This document shows, piece by piece, positions 11,831-16,955 of a stretch of 16,955 nucleotides of DNA (its first letter is position 1; every line of letters starts with the position of its first letter). This DNA is from DAOUCV01 sp034432095 (GTDB lineage: Bacteria; Chloroflexota; Dehalococcoidia; Dehalococcoidales; UBA2162): assembly GCA_034432095.1 (NCBI GenBank), contig DAOUCV010000005.1, positions 1 through 16,955 on the forward strand, read 5' to 3'. The translations under genes and the position numbers were made by a program. Below the pieces are notes generated by a model. That model was not told the origin of the DNA. It searched no databases and saw nothing but the letters and a program-made list of their open reading frames with translations.

Positions 11831-13729
11831 ATGGCAAAAGCAGTTGGCATTGACCTGGGAACGACATTCAGCGAAATTGCAGTGATGGAAGGGGGTGAAC
11901 CCAAGGTAATACCCTCCGCAGAGGGTGGTAATATTGTCCCCTCGGTAGTAGCCGTCAACAAGAGCGGGGAGAGGCTCGTGGGGCAGGTAGCCCGCCGCCA
12001 GGCGGTGATTAATCCCGAGAACACCATCTACAGCATCAAGCGGTTCATGGGAAGAAAGTGGGGCGAGCCGGCGGGACGCGAGCTCCCGGTGGAGGAAGAT
12101 GCCCGCCGCAAGACCTATAAAGTCACCAGGGGACCGAACAACGAGGTGCGGGTGATGATGGGTGGCAGGGAATACCGCCCCGAGGAAATCTCCGCCATGA
12201 TTCTCCAGAAGCTGAAGACAGACGCTGAGGCTTACCTGGGCGAGAAAGTCACTGACGCTGTTATTACCGTCCCTGCTTATTTCAATGACGCCCAGCGGCA
12301 GGCGACGAAAGACGCCGGCACTATCGCCGGGCTGAACGTGCTACGCATCATCAACGAGCCTACCGCCGCCGCCCTTGCTTACGGTCTGGACAAGAAAAAG
12401 GATGAGACCATCGCTGTCTATGACCTGGGTGGTGGTACCTTTGATATCTCCATATTGGAGATTGGTGAGGGCACCTTCCAGGTAAAGTCAACCGCTGGCG
12501 ACACCCATCTCGGCGGTGATGACTTTGACCAGAGGATTATGGACTGGATCTGCGATGAATTTAAGCGGGAGCAGGGGATAGACTTAAGGCAGGACAGGAT
12601 GGCGCTCCAGCGCATTAAGGAAGCCGCAGAGAAGGCCAAGATTGAGCTTTCCACGGTGCAGCAGACCGAGATTAACCTGCCCTTCATCACGGCTGATGCC
12701 AGCGGCCCCAAGCATCTTGCCATGAAGCTTACCCGTGCTAAACTGGAGCAGCTCGTTATGGACCTGGTGGACAAGACCCTTGAGCCCTGCAAACAGGCAC
12801 TGAGGGATGCCGGTAAGAGCACCGCTCAAATCAATGAGGTCATTCTCGTGGGCGGCCAGACACGTATGCCACTGGTCCAGCAGAAGGTAAAGGAGTTCTT
12901 CGGTAAAGAGCCGCATAAGGGCGTTAACCCTGATGAGGTTGTTGCCATCGGGGCAGCCATTCAAGCTGGCGTGCTCAAGGGGGAGGTCAAAGATGTCCTG
13001 CTCCTTGATGTGACGCCGCTGACGCTGGGTATTGAGACTCTGGGCGGGGTGATGACACCGCTCATCCCGCGCAACACCACCATCCCGACGTCAAAGAGCC
13101 AGATATTTACCACTGCCGCAGACAACCAGCCGAGCGTTGAGGTACATGTCCTCCAGGGTGAAAGACCGATGGCAGTTGATAACCGCACTCTGGGCAGGTT
13201 CATCCTTGATGGCATCCTGCCCGCCCCGCGCGGCGTACCCCAGATTGAGGTCACCTTTGACATCGATGCCAACGGCATCCTCAATGTGTCGGCGCGGGAC
13301 AAGGGCACCGGCAAGGAGCAGAAGATAACCATTACCGCCTCTTCCGGGCTTTCCAAGGAAGACGTCGAGCGGATGCGGCGTGACGCCGAAATGCACGCTG
13401 AAGAGGACCGCCGCAAGCGCGAGGAGATAGAGATAAAAAATATGGCAGATAACCTCGTCTACAATGCCGAGCGGACGCTCAGAAACCTCGATGGCAAAGT
13501 ACCGGCTGATGTCCGTTCTGAGGTTGAAAGCAAGATAGCAAAGGTGCGCTCGGCGCTCCAGGGCACCGATACCAGCCAGCTAAAGCAGGCGGTTGATGAA
13601 CTCCAGTTATCATTGCAGAAAGTGGGTACGGCTATCTATAGCCAGCCCGAAGGCAGCACTTCCGGTGGCGGCCAGACAGGCAGTAAGAGCGGTGAAGACA
13701 CGGTAGAAGGTGAGTTCAGAGAGGTGTAA
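11831..13729 (+). CDS. dnaK: Chaperone protein DnaK (Hsp70)
   Basis: A 632-aa Hsp70 of normal bacterial length. The ATPase domain shows GIDLGTTFS (6-14), the VPAYFNDAQRQATKDAG segment, INEPTAAALAYG and VYDLGGGTFDIS; the linker DVLLLDVTPLTLGIETLGG leads into the substrate-binding domain with NTTIPTSKS, and the lid ends in a Gly/Ser-rich tail and DTVEGEFREV. The usual TTNS of bacterial DnaK is TTFS here. It folds and disaggregates proteins in the cytoplasm with DnaJ and GrpE, neither of which is encoded in the window. The ATG at 11831 has TGGAGGTGAT just upstream; the frame is open further back into hspR, but that part does not resemble DnaK. Likely controlled by HspR from the promoter at 11392. 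Confidence 0.97.
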   Translation: MAKAVGIDLGTTFSEIAVMEGGEPKVIPSAEGGNIVPSVVAVNKSGERLVGQVARRQAVINPENTIYSIKRFMGRKWGEPAGRELPVEEDARRKTYKVTRGPNNEVRVMMGGREYRPEEISAMILQKLKTDAEAYLGEKVTDAVITVPAYFNDAQRQATKDAGTIAGLNVLRIINEPTAAALAYGLDKKKDETIAVYDLGGGTFDISILEIGEGTFQVKSTAGDTHLGGDDFDQRIMDWICDEFKREQGIDLRQDRMALQRIKEAAEKAKIELSTVQQTEINLPFITADASGPKHLAMKLTRAKLEQLVMDLVDKTLEPCKQALRDAGKSTAQINEVILVGGQTRMPLVQQKVKEFFGKEPHKGVNPDEVVAIGAAIQAGVLKGEVKDVLLLDVTPLTLGIETLGGVMTPLIPRNTTIPTSKSQIFTTAADNQPSVEVHVLQGERPMAVDNRTLGRFILDGILPAPRGVPQIEVTFDIDANGILNVSARDKGTGKEQKITITASSGLSKEDVERMRRDAEMHAEEDRRKREEIEIKNMADNLVYNAERTLRNLDGKVPADVRSEVESKIAKVRSALQGTDTSQLKQAVDELQLSLQKVGTAIYSQPEGSTSGGGQTGSKSGEDTVEGEFREV

Positions 13730-13752
13730 CTACAAGACCGCGGAGGAAGAAT

Positions 13753-13971
13753 ATGAAGCTGTGTGTAAAGAAAATTTACTGTCCCGCATGCCAGAGACTG
13801 GTCAGGTGCCATGAGCAGGCGATTAACGGCAAAATAAACATCGTTTGTTCCAGGTGCGGAAACCCAATCTGGATAAAGGACGGCTTAACCTGGCGCTATA
13901 CCGTGAGAAACAGAAAGAATGAAGTCGGCTCCGGGCAGGCCGCAGGGGTGCCCGAAAAAACAAAAAATTAG
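13753..13971 (+). CDS. Small zinc-ribbon protein in the dnaK operon
   Basis: This 72-aa protein has two CxxC knuckles, Cys10/Cys13 (CPACQ) and Cys32/Cys35 (CSRCGN), 18 residues apart, which is a zinc-ribbon arrangement. The region between is basic, and the last 20 residues look disordered. It has its own GGAGGA ribosome site and lies 23 nt after dnaK and 16 nt before hsp20 on the same strand, so it is cotranscribed with heat-shock genes. I do not recognise a named family. A role as a redox- or zinc-sensing chaperone partner, or as a small nucleic-acid-binding protein, would be guesswork. Confidence 0.7.
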   Translation: MKLCVKKIYCPACQRLVRCHEQAINGKINIVCSRCGNPIWIKDGLTWRYTVRNRKNEVGSGQAAGVPEKTKN

Positions 13972-13987
13972 GTAAGGAGGTGTTGCT

Positions 13988-14455
13988 ATGACATTAATGC
14001 GATGGGAACCATTCAGGGAAATAATGAGCTTAAGGGATGCCATGGACAGGCTGTTTGAGGACAGCTTCGTCCGTCCGTCTCGCCTCTGGCCAGAACTCGG
14101 GAGAGGAGAACTGCCCGTCGACATGTACCAGACAGCTAACGATGTGGTAGTCAAGGCTTCCATCCCGGGCTTAAAGCCGGACGAGGTGGACATCTCCATT
14201 ACTGGAGATACACTCACCATCAAGGGCGAACACAAGGAGGAGAAAGAAGTCGAGGAGCAAGACTATTTCTACCGGGAGCGCCGTTACGGAGCCTTCAGCC
14301 GCTCACTGACCATTCCTGTACCTGTCAAGACGGAGAAGACAGAGGCTACCTTCGAAAACGGCGTACTAACTGTGACCATGCCCAAGGCTGAGGAGGTAAA
14401 ACCCAAGCAGATCAAAATAAAAGCCAAGTCAACGAGTGAAGGTGCCAAGAAATAA
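13988..14455 (+). CDS. Small heat-shock protein, Hsp20/alpha-crystallin family
   Basis: A 155-aa small heat-shock protein. The N-terminus MRWEPFREIMSLRDAMDRLF is typical of bacterial class A Hsp20. The alpha-crystallin domain runs from about residue 43 (PVDMYQTANDVVVKASIPG) to 133 and contains the ENGVLTV signature (123-129); a C-terminal I-K-I (142-144) matches the IxI anchor used for oligomer assembly. It holds unfolded proteins in the cytoplasm for refolding by the DnaK system. The ATG at 13988 has a very strong AAGGAGGTG site. It is the last gene of the hspR-dnaK operon and is followed by a terminator candidate at 14630. Confidence 0.93.
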   Translation: MTLMRWEPFREIMSLRDAMDRLFEDSFVRPSRLWPELGRGELPVDMYQTANDVVVKASIPGLKPDEVDISITGDTLTIKGEHKEEKEVEEQDYFYRERRYGAFSRSLTIPVPVKTEKTEATFENGVLTVTMPKAEEVKPKQIKIKAKSTSEGAKK

Positions 14456-14629
14456 TTCTCGAAACGCCCCTTCGGCCTGCCCGGAGCCGACTTATCTAAG
14501 AAAGACTTAAAAAGAACACTGTTATAGGATGGGCTGAGACAGACCAGAGCCATACAGGACAGTAAAGCCATGGAATAAGCAACCAGGTACCGGTCTACAG
14601 AAGTCAGCTGTGCCATCCACGTACGGCAA

Positions 14630-14667
14630 AAGGCGCCGATGCTCTTCTGGCAGCCTTAATTATTTTT
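14630..14667. terminator. Probable bidirectional terminator after hsp20
   Basis: AAGGCGCC (14630-14637) pairs with GGCAGCCTT (14649-14657) as a 5-bp plus 2-bp stem with a small internal loop; on the plus strand an AATTATTTTT tract follows, and on the minus strand the stem is followed by TTTT. It lies between the rightward heat-shock operon and the leftward tRNA-Asn gene, where a two-way terminator is expected. The 174 nt between hsp20 and this stem contain nothing else recognisable. Confidence 0.5.
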
Positions 14668-14749
14668 CTGGTGGTATGACCCCCCTTCGCTTAAGTCAAT
14701 TCTCTATTACTAGCGCGATATCTCAGGGATGTTCCTAATCTTAAAAGCT

Positions 14750-14825
14750 TGGCTCCCCGACTAGGGCTCGAACCTAGAACCTAGCGGTTAACAGCCGCCC
14801 GCTCTACCGATTGAGCTATCGGGGA
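14750..14825 (-). tRNA. tRNA-Asn (GTT)
   Basis: On the minus strand the 7-bp acceptor stem TCCCCGA/TCGGGGA, D arm, anticodon loop CTGTTAA, and T arm with GGTTCGAGCC form a full cloverleaf. The anticodon GTT corresponds to plus 14790-14792. Discriminator G and an encoded CCA end the gene at 14750. It has its own promoter at 14849-14877. Confidence 0.95.
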
Positions 14826-14848
14826 ACCATCACGCCGACGCAATAGCT

Positions 14849-14877
14849 ATTATAGCAACTTGGATACCAGAAGACAA
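14849..14877 (-). promoter_or_regulatory. Promoter of tRNA-Asn
   Basis: On the minus strand TTGTCT (plus 14872-14877), a 17-nt spacer and TATAAT (plus 14849-14854), with TGC in front of the -10. Transcription would start about 17 nt before the tRNA. The rest of the 226-nt gap to tRNA-Gln (14878-15051) shows nothing recognisable. Confidence 0.7.
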
Positions 14878-15051
14878 CCCGAGATTTTTCATGACGCAGG
14901 GATAGATTATTTATCAAATTTAGGGCATCCATATCCATCCGAAAACAATGTCAATCAGACTCCTGCCAGGTAATGCAACTACTAAATTGAACTCAAGGCA
15001 AAGGTAAGGTTGGACTAGGGGCAAGCTAAATTGAGGTAAGAGAAATACCAT

Positions 15052-15125
15052 TGGCTGCCGAGCCTGGATTCGAACCAGGGCTAAAGGATCCAAAGTCCTC
15101 TGTGCTACCGCTACACAACTCGGCA
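15052..15125 (-). tRNA. tRNA-Gln (TTG)
   Basis: The acceptor stem TGCCGAG/CTCGGCA, anticodon stem GAGGA/TCCTT with loop CTTTGGA, and a T arm with GGTTCGAATCC give a complete cloverleaf. Anticodon TTG is at plus 15091-15093. The CCA is encoded (ending at 15052). Confidence 0.95.
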
Positions 15126-15141
15126 CTCTATACTAGATAAT

Positions 15142-15230
15142 TGGTGCCGAAGGTCGGGCTCGAACCGACACGGAGGTTGCCCTCCGACAGTTTTTGAGAC
15201 TGCCGCGTCTGCCTATTCCGCCACTCCGGC
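15142..15230 (-). tRNA. tRNA-Leu (CAA)
   Basis: A class II tRNA with a long variable arm (CGGAGGGCAACCTCCG). Acceptor stem GCCGGAG/CTTCGGC, anticodon loop CTCAAAA with CAA at plus 15194-15196, discriminator A and encoded CCA. Confidence 0.95.
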
Positions 15231-15264
15231 TCTTTCCAATTCAATCGCGAATATTCAGTTCTTA

Positions 15265-15352
15265 TGGTGCCGAGGCGGAGATTTGAACTCCGACGAGCTT
15301 CCGCTCACCACCCCCTCAAGATGGCGTGTCTACCAGCTTCCACCACCTCGGC
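15265..15352 (-). tRNA. tRNA-Leu (GAG)
   Basis: A class II tRNA with a long variable arm. Acceptor stem GCCGAGG/CCTCGGC, anticodon stem CCATC/GGTGG with loop TTGAGGG, anticodon GAG at plus 15315-15317, discriminator A and encoded CCA. Confidence 0.94.
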
Positions 15353-15358
15353 TTAAAC

Positions 15359-15435
15359 TGGCAGGAGTGGCAGGATTCGAACCCGCGACCGGCGGTTTTG
15401 GAGACCGCTGCTCTTCCAGACTGAGCTACACTCCT
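15359..15435 (-). tRNA. tRNA-Trp (CCA)
   Basis: Acceptor stem AGGAGTG/CACTCCT, D arm TAGCTCAGTCTGGAAGAGC, anticodon loop CTCCAAA with CCA at plus 15399-15401, T arm with GGGTTCGAATCC, discriminator G and encoded CCA. It is the first gene of the tRNA cluster, and its 5' end is only 13 nt from the integrase stop codon. Confidence 0.95.
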
Positions 15436-15448
15436 GCGAAGCTAAATC

Positions 15449-16621
15449 CTATGTCTTACTAGACATAACACTTGAAAGTTGCGTTAAATTTGCGTTATTT
15501 TTGTGAAAACCGTTTTTACCTGCCGGTAACACTTCATCCAGTAAGGCCATAGCATCTTCTTGCATACCTGATATTATATGCGAATAGGTGTCCATTGTAA
15601 AGGCAACACTGGAGTGCCCCAAGGCTTCACTGATAACCTTTGGTTTTGCCCCACGCAGTAACATTAAAGAGGCAAAGGTGTGTCTAAGGTCATGAAAGCG
15701 AAGGTGCTCCAGACCGGCACGTTTTACTATCCTGGCAAAATCATGCGATAACACGCCTGGGTCAAGTGGCTTACCCTCAGAATTGCTAAACACCAAGCTA
15801 TCAAAAGTGAGCGCTTTACCTGATAATTGGCACTCCAGCTTATAGTCTCTAAGGAATAGGGCAAGTTTAGGCGTCATACTCACTCGGCGTCTGCTATGGG
15901 CTGTTTTAGGCTCTTTGAATTGACAGACTCCCTGGCGCTTATACAAAACCTGACTGACGCTTATTGAGGCCATATCGAGGTCAATATCACGCCACCTTAA
16001 GCCTAGCAATTCAGCCTGTCTTAATCCGGTACTGACAGCGGTGTAGATAACAGGGTAGTAGTGGTTATCCTTTGCCGTCTCTAAAAGGGTTTCAACCTCA
16101 GCAGGGGTTAGCGTTCTCATAACCTTTTTGCGTGGTGTAGGGGGGTCAACAAACTCAGCAGGGTTACGTCCTAGATAGCCTTGACGGACGGCATATTTTA
16201 AGGACTGAGACAATACCCTATGTTGATGGTGAACTGTCCTGGCTGATAGTGTTTCACAAGCCTTGCCATAGTAAGCCTGAATAGCTGGCGGTTGAAGTTC
16301 TTTTAACTTGATATTGCCTAAAGCTGGTATTAAGTGATGCTCTACAATAGATTTATAGCCGTCATAGGTGCGAATGCTACAGTTAGTCTTAACATATCCT
16401 TCAAGCCACTGGTTAAGATGCTCGGTTACTGTGAGCTTACCAGTAGGGACTGGGACACCCTTTTCGAGACTGACTAATAGCTCGTTAAGCCGTTTTTGAG
16501 CGTCACCCTTGCGACCTCGGACAGTCTCGAAATACCGTTTAGGTTTACCATCAGGTGTTTTCCCTACATAGACCTGAAGTTGGAATGATGATTTACTCAG
16601 TTGCCTTATTGAGCCTTTCAT
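15449..16621 (-). CDS. int: Tyrosine recombinase/integrase of a mobile element
   Basis: A 390-aa phage-type integrase with all catalytic residues visible: Arg201 (TGLRQAELLGLRW), Lys239 (EPKT), His310 and Arg313 (HDLRHTF), His336 (LGHSS) and Tyr346 (DTYSHI). Residues about 1-60 are an AP2-like arm-binding domain, about 65-150 the SAM-like core-binding domain, and about 168-360 the catalytic domain. It would integrate and excise its element by site-specific recombination. The ATG at 16621 overlaps the stop of the upstream frame (ATGA) and has a GGGGAGG site, so the two are co-translated. The gene ends 13 nt before tRNA-Trp on the same strand. By eye this region is more AT-rich than the left part of the window. 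Confidence 0.93.
   Translation of the reverse strand: MKGSIRQLSKSSFQLQVYVGKTPDGKPKRYFETVRGRKGDAQKRLNELLVSLEKGVPVPTGKLTVTEHLNQWLEGYVKTNCSIRTYDGYKSIVEHHLIPALGNIKLKELQPPAIQAYYGKACETLSARTVHHQHRVLSQSLKYAVRQGYLGRNPAEFVDPPTPRKKVMRTLTPAEVETLLETAKDNHYYPVIYTAVSTGLRQAELLGLRWRDIDLDMASISVSQVLYKRQGVCQFKEPKTAHSRRRVSMTPKLALFLRDYKLECQLSGKALTFDSLVFSNSEGKPLDPGVLSHDFARIVKRAGLEHLRFHDLRHTFASLMLLRGAKPKVISEALGHSSVAFTMDTYSHIISGMQEDAMALLDEVLPAGKNGFHKNNANLTQLSSVMSSKT
15450..15497. repeat. Inverted and direct repeats at the int/tRNA-Trp junction
   Basis: TATGTCT (15450-15456) and AGACATA (15461-15467) are perfect 7-bp arms around a 4-nt loop, overlapping the last codons and the stop of int. TTGCGTTA occurs at 15479-15486 and 15490-15497, an 11-bp period. 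Direct repeats of this spacing near an element end are where integrase arm-type sites are found, but no attachment core could be identified because the other end is outside the window. Confidence 0.5.
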
Positions 16622-16955
16622 TTTTTGACCTCCCCTTTTTTGCGATTAGAAAATTCCGAGACTACACCCTTTATGAAAACCGAAACATCTGGTTGCTTAT
16701 GAGGGACTGTAGCTCTATCCGGTTTTGCTAGTTCATTGTCTAACACGTGAGAATCAAAGGGCTTACCTAGATATTGGTAAATCTGCTCAACGCTGGCATA
16801 TTCGTCTGCGTAAATTGCCAGAGTTTTTAAGTCCCCTATGACATGGGCTAGACGGGCTACCCACTTTGCCCCTCGAATAGTTAGACGGGGATTAAATCCG
16901 AGTTCGCCCCCAGTTTCAGCCGTTATCTTCTCCCAGAACTTCTGCACCTCAAGGA
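16618..16955 (-). CDS. Mobile-element protein of unknown function, C-terminal part
   Basis: The reading frame is open to the right edge of the window, and a GTG at 16947 is the first in-window start; codons before it (Leu-Glu) are also open and no Shine-Dalgarno is visible, so this is most likely the last ~111 residues of a longer protein. The visible part has amphipathic helices (RGAKWVARLAHVIGDLKTL) and a charged, lysine-rich C-terminus. Its TGA overlaps the integrase ATG, indicating coupled translation and a shared mobile element. I do not recognise a family. Confidence 0.6.
   Translation of the reverse strand, partial: LEVQKFWEKITAETGGELGFNPRLTIRGAKWVARLAHVIGDLKTLAIYADEYASVEQIYQYLGKPFDSHVLDNELAKPDRATVPHKQPDVSVFIKGVVSEFSNRKKGEVKK

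Noticed and set aside
12961..13416. 151-aa minus-strand frame opposite dnaK
   Set aside because: Antisense shadow of a highly conserved gene, no family features.
14456..14629. Possible small gene between hsp20 and the tRNA cluster
   Set aside because: No start with a ribosome site and no coding-like composition; treated as 3' untranslated sequence before the terminator.
1..16955. CRISPR array, rRNA genes or insertion sequence
   Set aside because: No regularly spaced repeat-spacer units, rRNA-like segments or transposase frames are visible in the window.

Overview
The window reads like a chromosomal segment of an anaerobic bacterium, most likely a Chloroflexota/Dehalococcoidia-type organism. 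That placement is inferred from the gene mix (ATP-dependent aryl-CoA reductase, HspR-type MerR regulators driving dnaK, a group III-like phosphofructokinase, tRNA genes with encoded CCA) and not from any marker search. Genes are dense, most have clear Shine-Dalgarno sites, and several promoters match the sigma-70 consensus closely.

Left part (about 1-8240): a PaaX-family regulator heads a tight, same-strand operon whose order and protein sizes match bzdN-O-P-Q-M-V of the Azoarcus-type class I benzoyl-CoA reductase. The two Fe-S catalytic subunits (385 and 439 aa), two different ASKHA ATPase activator subunits (275 and 315 aa), a two-cluster ferredoxin and a large Fe-S flavoprotein would together take electrons from NAD(P)H to ferredoxin, to the ATP-driven activator, and then to an aromatic acyl-CoA ring. 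No ligase or beta-oxidation-like ring-opening genes are in the window. A strong promoter and direct/inverted repeats lie ahead of the regulator, and a divergent gene seems to start at the left edge.

Middle part (about 8240-11000): a convergent RfaE2-like nucleotidyltransferase (minus), a small cupin, and a 6-phosphofructokinase with its own promoter next to a perfect A-tract hairpin.

Heat-shock part (about 10960-14670): two HspR/GlnR-like MerR regulators are divergently transcribed from near-consensus promoters. The right-hand one leads hspR-dnaK-(zinc ribbon)-hsp20, with no grpE or dnaJ. A likely bidirectional terminator follows.

Right part (about 14750-16955): five tRNA genes on the minus strand (transcribed order Trp, Leu-GAG, Leu-CAA, Gln, Asn). 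They abut a tyrosine integrase and a coupled upstream reading frame cut by the window edge, which looks like one end of an integrated mobile element lying on the 5' side of the tRNA cluster.

The most notable system is the complete bzd-like reductase module under a PaaX-type regulator, with an electron-input protein that ends in an unexplained domain resembling a decayed GIY-YIG fold.
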